From Prevotella sp. (lineage in GTDB: Bacteria; Bacteroidota; Bacteroidia; Bacteroidales; Bacteroidaceae), in NCBI GenBank assembly GCA_017557185.1, contig JAFZAP010000027.1, forward strand, positions 1 through 56,757: a stretch of 56,757 nt of DNA. The letters run 5' to 3'. The position numbers and the translations under genes are program-made. Position 1 is the stretch's first letter. Every line of letters begins with the position of its first letter. Positions 11,748 through 20,942 of this stretch are shown here, in pieces. Below the pieces are notes generated by a model, which saw only the letters and a program-made list of their open reading frames with translations, did not search any database and was not told the DNA's origin.

Positions 11748-13655
11748 TTACTTGAAGGGCAGATACCAGTTCTGCTGATTGGTCAGGTCGACGACAGGAT
11801 GCTTGTAGGCCAGCTTGTCGGCGAGCCAACGGCTGCCGTAGTCGGCACCATAGGTGGCGGCAGCGTTCTTATGGCGGGCAATACGGCAGAGATCGCCGAA
11901 CCGATTGCCTTCGAAGGCCAGTTCAAGGGCATACTCGTCGCAGATGAGATCCTCAACCACATTGATGAGGTCTTGCTTCTGCCAGGAGGTGATGGTCTCC
12001 ATGACGGGATTGCCTTCCTCGTCGAGCACGGGATTGCCTTCTTCATCGAGTACTTCCTGTTCAATGACCACGGGTTTGATGAAGTCGTCGCCATATTTAG
12101 CATTGAGCTCAGCAACCTTTCTCTCCACCTCCGACTCGAGCTGATAGGGCGAGAAAGCACCCTTGGTGTAGCCGCTGCCATAGGAGTGGATGCCCACATT
12201 GTCGGCAAAGAGCGACACATAATCGCTGGAGAAGAAGGGAATCGTGGTGCGGAGGAACTCCTGTGACTCCTCGGTGAGATACAGGGGATCTGTCGAGAGA
12301 TCGCGGTTGAGACCGTCCTTCAGAATGGCGAAGGCTGCATCGGGATAACCCATACGGTTAATGGCTTCGGCCAAACGGAGGTAGACGGAGGCATTGCGAT
12401 AGACAGGTATGTTGGCACCTTCGAACTTCATCATCTCGTTGAACAGGGAGTCTTCCTTGCTGACATGGGAAGAGAGCGTCGTGTAGCGGCGCAGGTCACC
12501 CAAATCGACCGACTTCACGTTACCGTTGTCAGTAACAGCCGTTGACGGCACATAGTAGTAGTTCTGCTTGGAAGCCAGGTCGAGATAGGACTGCGAGGCG
12601 TCGATTTCGCGCTCTAGGAGATAGAGCGATGAAACCGCTCTGCCACCCGTGACAACATAGGACGTCTCGTTGGTGTAGAAGTCATAGCCGAACAGACGAG
12701 GCAGGTCGGTGGTGAGACCATTCAGATTGTTCACAGCCATCGGCACATAGGTGATCACATCGGAAGGCGTGTTCATCGAGAAGATACCCTCCCATCTCGA
12801 ACTGCTACCTTCAGGAGTGTAATTGATATCGTTAGGCAGTTTGCGAACTATCTCATCTGTGAACGTAGGCTGATTATAGAACCTATTAGCCAGCGCAGCG
12901 TTGTCGCGCAGATAGGTGAAATAGTAGCGGGCAGCCTGAGCATAATCGCCTGTCTCAAGATAGAGATCACCCAATACGAGGTCGACGGGGAACATCATCT
13001 TGGGAGTGTCGACGTACTTCATGACGCCACGATTGGTTTCACCCACTTCAATGTTAGATCCATAGGTAGGTACACGCTGACCCGAGAACTTGGCCAGATC
13101 GGGAGCCAACGCTTCGCAAATGCCAACGATGTCCTTGGTGTCATGCACGGTATTGGCCTCGCTGATGCTGGTGATGGGGTCGGTGTAGAAAGGCACATTG
13201 CCATAGATCTTGGCCAACTGCAGATAGGCCCATGCACGGATGCTGTAGGCCTGCACATACTCTGGGATTGCCACCTTGCGCGAACCTGTGAGCAACGAGG
13301 TGTCGCGATGGGCGATGAAGTAGTTGCAGTTGTTGATGATGCGATAGAACACGTAGGCCGAATCATACTTGTTGGAGGCTGTTGCCGAGAAGTTGGCCAG
13401 CTCGCGCAGGTCGGCTTGGGTGTACTTGTTGACCTGTGTGAGGTCGCCACGCATCTCATTGATGAGCACATACTGATCGATGGCCTGCTGTACTCCCTTG
13501 AGAATACCGAGCGTGTAGAACATCGAGTCGGTCTTCTCGTTGAGTTGCGGGTCGAAGATCTGGCTGTCAGAGTCGGTCTCAAGCATATCCTGACAGGAGG
13601 TTGCCGAGAAGAGCACGCCGCAGAGTGCTACTATGATAAAAATACTCTTTTTCAT
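11748..13655 (-). CDS. SusD/RagB-like outer-membrane glycan-binding lipoprotein (second pair)
   Basis: About 635 residues from MKKSIFIIVALCGVLFSATSC, a lipoprotein signal with the lipid-attachment cysteine; upstream in-frame ATGs at 13670 and 13688 only add Lys-rich residues. SusD hallmarks are the helical TPR-like N-terminal half (YVQAYSIRAWAYLQLAKIYG, GDYAQAARYYFTYL) and the C-terminal EYALELAFEGNRFGDLCRIARH with WYLPFK at the end. It should sit on the SusC-like barrel encoded just upstream and capture glycan. A short acidic duplicated insert near residues 560-580 (EVLDEEGNPVLDEEGNPVMETI in outline) looks like a small tandem duplication. It is followed by the attenuator and the GH43 enzyme. 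Confidence 0.93.
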   Translation of the reverse strand: MKKSIFIIVALCGVLFSATSCQDMLETDSDSQIFDPQLNEKTDSMFYTLGILKGVQQAIDQYVLINEMRGDLTQVNKYTQADLRELANFSATASNKYDSAYVFYRIINNCNYFIAHRDTSLLTGSRKVAIPEYVQAYSIRAWAYLQLAKIYGNVPFYTDPITSISEANTVHDTKDIVGICEALAPDLAKFSGQRVPTYGSNIEVGETNRGVMKYVDTPKMMFPVDLVLGDLYLETGDYAQAARYYFTYLRDNAALANRFYNQPTFTDEIVRKLPNDINYTPEGSSSRWEGIFSMNTPSDVITYVPMAVNNLNGLTTDLPRLFGYDFYTNETSYVVTGGRAVSSLYLLEREIDASQSYLDLASKQNYYYVPSTAVTDNGNVKSVDLGDLRRYTTLSSHVSKEDSLFNEMMKFEGANIPVYRNASVYLRLAEAINRMGYPDAAFAILKDGLNRDLSTDPLYLTEESQEFLRTTIPFFSSDYVSLFADNVGIHSYGSGYTKGAFSPYQLESEVERKVAELNAKYGDDFIKPVVIEQEVLDEEGNPVLDEEGNPVMETITSWQKQDLINVVEDLICDEYALELAFEGNRFGDLCRIARHKNAAATYGADYGSRWLADKLAYKHPVVDLTNQQNWYLPFK

Positions 13656-13701
13656 ATTCTTTATCTTCATTAACTTCTTTAACTTCATTAATTTCCAAAA
13701 G

Positions 13702-16700
13702 TTAGAGATTGATCCTCAATCCAAGTGAGAAGGTGCGGCTGAGAGGCACGTTACCTGCATCTATGCCCTGATAGAGCACGCTGTTGGCAACCGAGAACTC
13801 AGGATCACTACCCAGATAACGGGTGACGGTGAAGAGGTTGTTGGCCTCGGCCCACACCTGCAGACCCTGCAACCAAGAGAGGCTCACAGGCACCTTGTAG
13901 TTCAGGCGGAGAGTCTTCAAACGCAGATAGCTGCCGTCTTCGATCCAGCGGCTGCTGAAGCAGCTATTACCCATAGGATCGCCGTAGCCGATACGGGGGA
14001 CGTCGGTGACCTGTCCCTCATAGCGCCAGCGGTTGGCAACGGCCGTGGTCTGGTTGTAGAAGTTGCTGCCACCCTCAAGGATGCTACGCTGATAGTTGAA
14101 GACATCGTTGCCCAAAGAGTAGTTGAAGCCCAGCGAGAGGGTGAAGTTCTTCCACATGACGTTGGCGAAGATGTTACCATAGATGTCGGGATTGGGATTA
14201 CCGATTATGGTCTTGTCCTCTACGCCAATCTTACCATCGCCATTGAGGTCGGCATAGTGAGCATCGCCGGCATGGAAATACTGGCGAGCGCCCGTATTGT
14301 CGAGAAGGTAGAGATAGCCATCACTGCCTGCTGCTTTGGCTTCGGCATCGGTAGCAAAGACACCCTCGAAGGAGTATCCATAGAAGGAACCTGCCGACTG
14401 ACCAACGATGGTGGCGACATTGTTGGCACCATAGATAGACGACGTGTAGCCCTGAGCGTTGGCCTTGCCACCCACGTAGATCGGACTGTTGTTAGGCAGC
14501 GACTTAATCTTGTTCACGTAGTGTCCCATGGATGCACCAACCTCAACATTGAAGTCCTTGGTAACAACAGGCTTGGCGGTCACAGTGAGTTCGAAACCGG
14601 TGTTGTCCATCGAACCGCCATTCGACCAATAATTGTTGATACCAGCCACAGGGTTCTCGAAGCTCTTCAATGTGAGGAGGTTCGTGGTGTGGTTGAAGAA
14701 GTAGTCGAAGTCGACACCCAGACGATTATTCAGCCAATAGGACTTGAAGCCCAGGTTCAGACGATTGGTCTTCTCGAAGGTAATTTCGTCATTACCGATG
14801 TTGTTGAGCTGAGCTGCCGTCATGTTACGCAGGTACTTCAGCACTCCGAACGACGTGCGGGCAGCATAATTGCTGATGTCGTCATTACCGGAGATATCGT
14901 AGCCGGCCTTGAGGAGGAAGTAGTTCAGTGCGTCGGTCTTCGGGAACCAAGCCTCGTTGGTAACAGCCCAGCCAAGTTGCAAGCTCGGGAAGATACCCCA
15001 CTTCACGCCTGCGAGTTTCAGTCCGCTAGAGTTCTCACCGAAGCGGCTGCTACTCTCGGCAGCAATCGTGGCCTGAACGAAGTAGCGGTTGCGGAAGTTG
15101 TAGTCGAGATTTGCATACCACGTAAGACTCTTCCAAGCATCGGCAACACCTTCCACATTGATATACATGCTCGAGTTGATGTTGGGCTGCTTGTCGTTGG
15201 CACCGGAGTTGCGCTGGCCAGTAGGCGTGTTGTCGTCGAAAGTGAACGATGACAGACGGAAGCCGCCATAAGCATCGACGAAGTGCTTACCAAGCTGCTT
15301 CGTGAACTGCAGGCGTGTGTCGCTGAAGACGCTGATCTCCTTGTTGAACATCGTGCTGGTGAGCGTCTGCACGCGACCGATACCGTCGATGAGGAACATG
15401 GGCATACCGCCATTGGGACGATAATAGCGCTGCGATACGCGGTCGAGGGTGTAGGAGAAGGTTTCGCTGAGCGTGAGGTACTGGTTGAACTCATAGCGCG
15501 GAGCGATAACAGCATTGAAGTTGGTCATCTCCACACGGTTCTTGTTGATGGCGCTACCATTGTAGAGTAGAGCCGTGGGGTTACCCAGCGTCAGATCGTC
15601 ATCGAGCTCGGTAAGGAAGTCGTCAGCCTCATAGAGCGTGGACGTAAGCTTACCGGTTACGATACTGTAGGTGTAAGGATTCAAGAACGGCGACTTGATG
15701 AGCGAAAGCAACGTGGGTGATGACACGGGACCTTCGGAGAAGTCCTCAGGAGCACCATTGTCGAAAACGTTGCGATTGATCTTTGCATACGACATATCAA
15801 AGCGTGTAAAGAGTTTCTCCAACACGTTGATATCAGTATTAAAGCGCACGTTCAAGCGATTGAAGTCGTTCTTGCGGGCAGTACTCTGAGCCGTGGTGTA
15901 ACCAAGCGAAAGGTTATACATACCCACATCATCACCACCCTGCACGTTGATGTTATAGTTCTGGGTGACGGCATTGTGATAGACCTCTTCGCTCCAATCG
16001 GTGTTGTTGTGGTAGGTGTTATAATAATACTTGCTCTGGTCGTTGCTAAGGAACTTCAAATCGCCCTTGAAGGAGTTGATGTCGGGATAGGTTCCGAGCA
16101 TCTCGGTAGCATAGAGACGATACTGAGAGGCATCCATCATCTCCGGCAGTCGGCCCATCATGACAACGCCTGCACCAATGTTGGCATCGATGCGGGTAGC
16201 CATAGAATGACCACGCTTGGTGGAGATGAGGATGACACCATTAGCACCCTTGGCACCATAGAGAGCCGTACCGTTCTTCATGACCTGAACCTTCTCGATA
16301 TCGGAAGGATTGATGTTCAGGAAGAGGTTGGTATAGTCGCCATAGTGGAGAGTGGAACGCGTCTCCTGCATGTCACGAATGACACCATCAACAACGATGA
16401 GGGGTTGTGCATTGGCGTTGAGCGAGCTGAGACCGCGAATGAACATGGCCGAGCCGTAGCCAGGACCGCCCGAGCGGTTGATGGCATGGACATCGGCACC
16501 AAGGTTGTTTTCGATTTCGGTCTCGGCAGAATAGGCCGTAGTGTTGTTGACCAGTGCCTGAGTGACAGCAGCCACATTGGTGCCATTCTCATACATGGTC
16601 TTGAACTTATCGGCAATCATCGTGATGTGGAGCTCCTTGTCGCCCGTTCCGATGCCTACCTGCTGACTAAGATATCGCGGTGCATGCACAAACAACGCTG

Positions 16701-17001
16701 TTGCGAATGTGGGCACCTTGATGGTGAACTCACCCTGCTCGTTGGTCATGGCAGCATAGTTGCGGTCATTGAGCGTCTGTACCTGGATACCTGCGAGGGG
16801 TTCTTTCGATACAGCATCGATGACGACACCCTTCACTTCCATGGTGGGATATTGGGGCTTCTTCACCTGTACTTTCTTCTTGACGACAGTTTCCTGTACT
16901 TCTTCGACATATTCCACATCGTCCTGGGCCACTGCCGGCAGGCAGACAACCATTGAGAAGAGGATGCCGATACTAAGAATTAAATGTCTTTTCATTATCA
17001 T
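13702..17001 (-). CDS. SusC/RagA-like TonB-dependent transporter (second pair)
   Basis: About 1099 residues; MIMKRHLILSIGILFSMVV is a signal peptide ending near VAQ (translation may begin at the second Met, 16995). An unusual charged stretch follows (EVQETVVKKKVQVKKPQY). Then come a carboxypeptidase-regulatory-like domain (VKGVVIDAVSKEPLAGIQV, about residues 55-140), a plug domain (about 165-290, with MFIRGLSSLNANAQPLIVVDG and VQVMKNGTALYGAKGANGVI) and a long beta-barrel ending in an aromatic-poor but standard FSLGLRINL. It imports oligosaccharides across the outer membrane using TonB energy, in complex with the SusD encoded immediately downstream. It is separated from the preceding FAS1 gene by 47 nt. 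Confidence 0.95.
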   Translation of the reverse strand: MIMKRHLILSIGILFSMVVCLPAVAQDDVEYVEEVQETVVKKKVQVKKPQYPTMEVKGVVIDAVSKEPLAGIQVQTLNDRNYAAMTNEQGEFTIKVPTFATALFVHAPRYLSQQVGIGTGDKELHITMIADKFKTMYENGTNVAAVTQALVNNTTAYSAETEIENNLGADVHAINRSGGPGYGSAMFIRGLSSLNANAQPLIVVDGVIRDMQETRSTLHYGDYTNLFLNINPSDIEKVQVMKNGTALYGAKGANGVILISTKRGHSMATRIDANIGAGVVMMGRLPEMMDASQYRLYATEMLGTYPDINSFKGDLKFLSNDQSKYYYNTYHNNTDWSEEVYHNAVTQNYNINVQGGDDVGMYNLSLGYTTAQSTARKNDFNRLNVRFNTDINVLEKLFTRFDMSYAKINRNVFDNGAPEDFSEGPVSSPTLLSLIKSPFLNPYTYSIVTGKLTSTLYEADDFLTELDDDLTLGNPTALLYNGSAINKNRVEMTNFNAVIAPRYEFNQYLTLSETFSYTLDRVSQRYYRPNGGMPMFLIDGIGRVQTLTSTMFNKEISVFSDTRLQFTKQLGKHFVDAYGGFRLSSFTFDDNTPTGQRNSGANDKQPNINSSMYINVEGVADAWKSLTWYANLDYNFRNRYFVQATIAAESSSRFGENSSGLKLAGVKWGIFPSLQLGWAVTNEAWFPKTDALNYFLLKAGYDISGNDDISNYAARTSFGVLKYLRNMTAAQLNNIGNDEITFEKTNRLNLGFKSYWLNNRLGVDFDYFFNHTTNLLTLKSFENPVAGINNYWSNGGSMDNTGFELTVTAKPVVTKDFNVEVGASMGHYVNKIKSLPNNSPIYVGGKANAQGYTSSIYGANNVATIVGQSAGSFYGYSFEGVFATDAEAKAAGSDGYLYLLDNTGARQYFHAGDAHYADLNGDGKIGVEDKTIIGNPNPDIYGNIFANVMWKNFTLSLGFNYSLGNDVFNYQRSILEGGSNFYNQTTAVANRWRYEGQVTDVPRIGYGDPMGNSCFSSRWIEDGSYLRLKTLRLNYKVPVSLSWLQGLQVWAEANNLFTVTRYLGSDPEFSVANSVLYQGIDAGNVPLSRTFSLGLRINL

Positions 17002-17048
17002 AGATATTTATGAGGTGAGACTTCTTAAGAATACTCTTTCAATCGCCT

Positions 17049-18809
17049 TTAGTTTCTGACGACAGTGACTCTGCCACCACCACGACTGGGATCGTCGTAC
17101 TTGTAGTCGGGATGAGCCTTCAGATAGTCATCCATTTCCTTCGGAACGAGGAAGATTCGGTCGAGACGAATGGTACGATCGTACTTATTGGAAGTGGTGG
17201 GAGTGACACGTCCTGTGATACGGATGAACGGTGCGTAGTCGGTTCCTGCATAGCAGATGGGGAAGGTAACCTCACCAAAACAGAGGGTATCGATCTTCGT
17301 TGCACTTGTTTCAAAGTCTCCCAACCTCGTAGGATTCTTAGGCATGGAACCATTTTCGTTGTTGAAGCCCAAAGCCACACGGACGAAGTTGCCCTTGGGC
17401 TGGGTGTCATAGACGTTGGTAATGTTAGAAGGAGCGAACACACCATAGATAACATAAGTCGTGGAACGCACATTTCTCAGGTAGAAGTTGAGTTCCGGAT
17501 TGGTGTTGTTCGATGAAGCATTGGCCTCGAGATAGCCATTATTCGACAAAGTGCCGGGAACAGCGGGATTCTGAATACCAGTGATAATGCCCGTGTGAGG
17601 CATGGTCGAACCGTTGACCACAGCAGCGAGGAAGTTGGAATACTCACCCTCGATGTTGATGATTGGATTCCAGATGGTCCACGGATGCAAGCGCAGCGAG
17701 TCGTCAGTGATGTACATGGCACCGTTACTCTTATCAACGCGAGTTGTTCCTGTGAACAAAGCCTCTGCATCCTCTGTGTACATCTTGAAGTAACTCTCTG
17801 TCACCAAGGAATCGGCACCAACCTTCTGGCCCGTCTGGTGGTTGTTCAACTTCACGTTGTCATACAGATTGTTGTTGAAGAACAGGCTCTGCATCAAGTT
17901 GTGATGCACAATGGAGTCGCGCCAGTAAGCACCGCCATTAGGAAGTTCCACCTCTTCTTCGTGCTGAAGACTGGTCGATGACTGCGGTGCATCGATGGCG
18001 GTGAACTTATCTATATAATTATAATAAGGTGTAATGGCCTTGATAGCACGCGTCCAAGCCTCGTTGGTCGGAACAATCATCGTGTAGTTACTATCCTCAG
18101 TGTTGATGTAGGCATAGCGGTTCTCCAATGGGTTATAATCTTCGAACACGGAATCGAGGTAAGTGATCTGACCATCTACCACAGGACCCTGGACACTCTT
18201 ATTCTCATCGAGACGGAGAACGTCGTAGGAGTGATAGTAATTGCTGATGGAATCGATAGCGAACTCACTGGCATCGAGCGATTCGAAAATGTTGGAATGG
18301 AAGAAGAGCTTGCCGTTCAACGTATGGACAACACCATTCTGACTGGCCACATTCGGCTGGGCCACAGCAACACCTGCCATCGAGTAGTTGCCGGCACCTT
18401 CGAAGTGAAGCACCTTCTCGTTGAGCATGTAGATGCGCTCGTTGATGGCACCTGATGCCGGGAAGTTGTTGCGTGCAATGTGGTTCTGCACGAACTCCTT
18501 CAGCAACTTGTCGTTGCCAAGGGCATTGAGGGCATCGTAGTCGAAGGTTCCGTTGAGCGGTGCCCAAACCGTAAAGGTCTGCGACGTGTTAAGAACGGCG
18601 TCGTAGCCCGTCTTCCTGACAAGGTCGGCAAACTGCGACAAATTAGCATTTGAAGAGATGTTCTCCCAAATGGTTGACGTGGCAGTACCCTCAACAGCGT
18701 TTCCTGCATCATAGTGGTCATCCCAGTCAGAGCAGGCTGTGAAGAGGGCTCCTGTGGCAAGAAACGCCACAGTGGCCAGCATGTTTTTGAATATCATGTT
18801 TCTTTTCAT
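17049..18809 (-). CDS. FAS1 (fasciclin) domain surface lipoprotein
   Basis: 586 residues with lipoprotein signal (MKRNMIFKNMLATVAFLAT then LFTACS). The FAS1 domain lies at about residues 45-170. Its signature pieces are TIWENISSNANLSQFADLV, FTVWAPLNGTF (H1 region), VQNHIARNNF and the H2 motif NGVVHTLNGKLFF. A second, more diverged FAS1-like unit follows (about 185-340, MIVPTNEAWTRAIKAITPYYN). The remaining C-terminal part is beta-rich (YVIYGVFAPSNI, GEVTFPICYAGTDYAPFIRI). FAS1 domains mediate adhesion and ligand binding. It is the last of three consecutive FAS1 genes placed between two SusCD pairs, which suggests a surface glycan-binding or scaffold role (inference). Confidence 0.88.
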   Translation of the reverse strand: MKRNMIFKNMLATVAFLATGALFTACSDWDDHYDAGNAVEGTATSTIWENISSNANLSQFADLVRKTGYDAVLNTSQTFTVWAPLNGTFDYDALNALGNDKLLKEFVQNHIARNNFPASGAINERIYMLNEKVLHFEGAGNYSMAGVAVAQPNVASQNGVVHTLNGKLFFHSNIFESLDASEFAIDSISNYYHSYDVLRLDENKSVQGPVVDGQITYLDSVFEDYNPLENRYAYINTEDSNYTMIVPTNEAWTRAIKAITPYYNYIDKFTAIDAPQSSTSLQHEEEVELPNGGAYWRDSIVHHNLMQSLFFNNNLYDNVKLNNHQTGQKVGADSLVTESYFKMYTEDAEALFTGTTRVDKSNGAMYITDDSLRLHPWTIWNPIINIEGEYSNFLAAVVNGSTMPHTGIITGIQNPAVPGTLSNNGYLEANASSNNTNPELNFYLRNVRSTTYVIYGVFAPSNITNVYDTQPKGNFVRVALGFNNENGSMPKNPTRLGDFETSATKIDTLCFGEVTFPICYAGTDYAPFIRITGRVTPTTSNKYDRTIRLDRIFLVPKEMDDYLKAHPDYKYDDPSRGGGRVTVVRN

Positions 18810-18833
18810 AATCTATGCTGTATATCAATATTG

Positions 18834-20921
18834 TTAATACATATCTTCAATGTACTGCGTATTGTTGTACACATTCTCCGGACACAACTCAATGTAGTCG
18901 AGGTGGAACTGTGCACCCGTGTTGTTGGGCAACACGCTCTTGAAGCGCAGCCAGTAGTCGCCTTGCTTAAACTGCTGACGTGTCAGGATGCGGCGCAAGT
19001 CTTGAGCGTTGGAGCGGGCAACGTCGGTACCACCCTTCGAAACAGTGTAGAACAACGGGCCACGCATGTAACCCAGGTTGCGCATATCGGCATCACTCTC
19101 TACGCCAAGATCCTCATGGTAGGTATAGAGCGACCAACCATTAACCACGTCTGGCACCACCGTCGAACCGTCGGCAGAGATACTTGACGACGAAACGTGA
19201 CGCATATCGAGCGGGATGTCGAGAGCCTGCATCGATGAGATGTTGGAACTAGGACCCATATAGAACTGGAGCATACCGCGATTACCATTAGCGGTGTAGC
19301 CCATACGTAGTTCGTAGGTTCCATCGGGAACAGGCGGCAGACGGAATGCGAAGTCGAAGACGCCCATGCAGTTGAACTCATCACCCTGGTAGTTGCTCCA
19401 GTTGTTGCTTTGTCCTGGCAGATAATAGAGGCGGGTAATGTCGCCGTTGTAGATGACAAGATACTCGAAGAAACCATTCGGGAAGCGGATATAGTCGCCA
19501 CCGAGAGCGGCATCAGAACCAGACTTTCCACCATTCAGGGCTCTCACTTCCGCATCAGAGATCATGCGGAAGTTGTTCGACATCATTTCGCCGAGGAAAG
19601 AAGTATCATCGAAACGAAGACGCTCGTTGAGCACGCCGTGAGGCACCTGAGCATCGTAGACCAGCATACCCTTGATGGGATGGATGTAGCCATTCAGCGC
19701 CTGGAAGTTGTCAGTCTGTACCTCAATACCTGTGGTAACCACAGTCTGTATCAAGGCGGAAGCCATTTCAGCAACACGGTCGGTCAGGGTGCTGTTGGTA
19801 GCATAATAATTGATATTACGCTTGCCTTGGTAGCGGACAATCTTCATCAATGTGTAAGGCAACATGGTCTCGTTGTAGTCGAAAGGCATCACCTTCTTCA
19901 CATCGTTGGCACTGCTGCGAACAAGCTTGTCGTAGGACACCTTGTACTTCAGGATATGATAGCGCACAAACATGTTCAGTGCATTGTAAGGACTCGTGAA
20001 GTCGGTTCCCGTACTCACCTGAACACCTTTGTTGCGATAATAATCATACCAGCCCGAGCCAGGATCTGCACAATGGGCATACACTCCATTTGCATACTTG
20101 GCGAGGTCTTCCACCGAATTGATGCCATTCTCCCTAAGTGTTTCATCGGTCTCGGCAAAAATGGTGTAGCCGAGCACACACTCCTTCGGAACATAGAAGT
20201 TGTAGGTGCTGCTCACCTTATCTATATGCGTGTGACGCTGCAAGGTGAGCGAGTCGGCAAGTCCCGTCAGTTTCAGAGCCTGCGTAAAGATACCGAAGAT
20301 GTCGTTGTGCTGTTCCATTTCACCTGACACCAGTCTGTTGGAACGCTGCAGAACTTCACTGACTTCGTGCAGAACACCGTTTTCCAGTTCATTATCCATA
20401 CTGGTAATGAACGAGTAGCGGTTGATCACGGTAGAACCAGAAATGGAGTCGATCGACGTGTTAATGTCGCGACCAAGCATTGTGCCTAACGTCATGCCGT
20501 TGCTCATATCGATACCCATCACCTCTGTTGACAGGAGGTGGAAGAGTGCGATATCCTTACACAGCGAGTCGGTCAAGCCCTCAAGGCCGGGACTTGTCAT
20601 GCCATTATGCGGATTCTCCGTGTTTGCAGGGTCATTATAAAGGCTGTCGATATACTGCTTGACGGCATCGTTATTGGGTGCGAAGCACGTGTACATGCCA
20701 TAAGCCGACAGAATCTTATCGTATCCTATTCGCTTCAGGATGTAGTTGAAGTGGCCAAATTGGTCTTCACGGTTGGCAAGGTAGTCCTCAATGGTCTCAC
20801 CTGTAAAAGTATACAGGTTCGACTCGTCGATGTTCTCCTTACAACTCGTGAACAAACCAACTGACGAGATGAACATCATCACCAGAAGAAGCGATTGGTT
20901 TATGAACTTAATCTTTTTCAT
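18834..20921 (-). CDS. FAS1 domain lipoprotein, tandem paralogue B
   Basis: 695 residues, lipoprotein signal (LLLVMMFISSVGLFTSC). It has two FAS1 units: about residues 40-200 (FNYILKRIGYDKILSAYGMYTCFAPNND is the H1 region, NGVLHEVSEVL the H2-like end) and about 210-430 (YTIFAETDETLRENGINSV, LNGYIHPIKGMLVYD). A C-terminal jelly-roll-like domain follows, about 460-695 (FAFRLPPVPDGTYELRMGYTANGNRGMLQFYMG), whose shape resembles carbohydrate-binding modules. It has the same length and order as its neighbour at 20943-23030, so the two arose by tandem duplication. Twenty-four nt separate it from the next FAS1 gene. A role as surface binding protein beside SusCD is inference. Confidence 0.9.
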   Translation of the reverse strand: MKKIKFINQSLLLVMMFISSVGLFTSCKENIDESNLYTFTGETIEDYLANREDQFGHFNYILKRIGYDKILSAYGMYTCFAPNNDAVKQYIDSLYNDPANTENPHNGMTSPGLEGLTDSLCKDIALFHLLSTEVMGIDMSNGMTLGTMLGRDINTSIDSISGSTVINRYSFITSMDNELENGVLHEVSEVLQRSNRLVSGEMEQHNDIFGIFTQALKLTGLADSLTLQRHTHIDKVSSTYNFYVPKECVLGYTIFAETDETLRENGINSVEDLAKYANGVYAHCADPGSGWYDYYRNKGVQVSTGTDFTSPYNALNMFVRYHILKYKVSYDKLVRSSANDVKKVMPFDYNETMLPYTLMKIVRYQGKRNINYYATNSTLTDRVAEMASALIQTVVTTGIEVQTDNFQALNGYIHPIKGMLVYDAQVPHGVLNERLRFDDTSFLGEMMSNNFRMISDAEVRALNGGKSGSDAALGGDYIRFPNGFFEYLVIYNGDITRLYYLPGQSNNWSNYQGDEFNCMGVFDFAFRLPPVPDGTYELRMGYTANGNRGMLQFYMGPSSNISSMQALDIPLDMRHVSSSSISADGSTVVPDVVNGWSLYTYHEDLGVESDADMRNLGYMRGPLFYTVSKGGTDVARSNAQDLRRILTRQQFKQGDYWLRFKSVLPNNTGAQFHLDYIELCPENVYNNTQYIEDMY

Positions 20922-20942
20922 ATGATTATCCCCATCAGATGA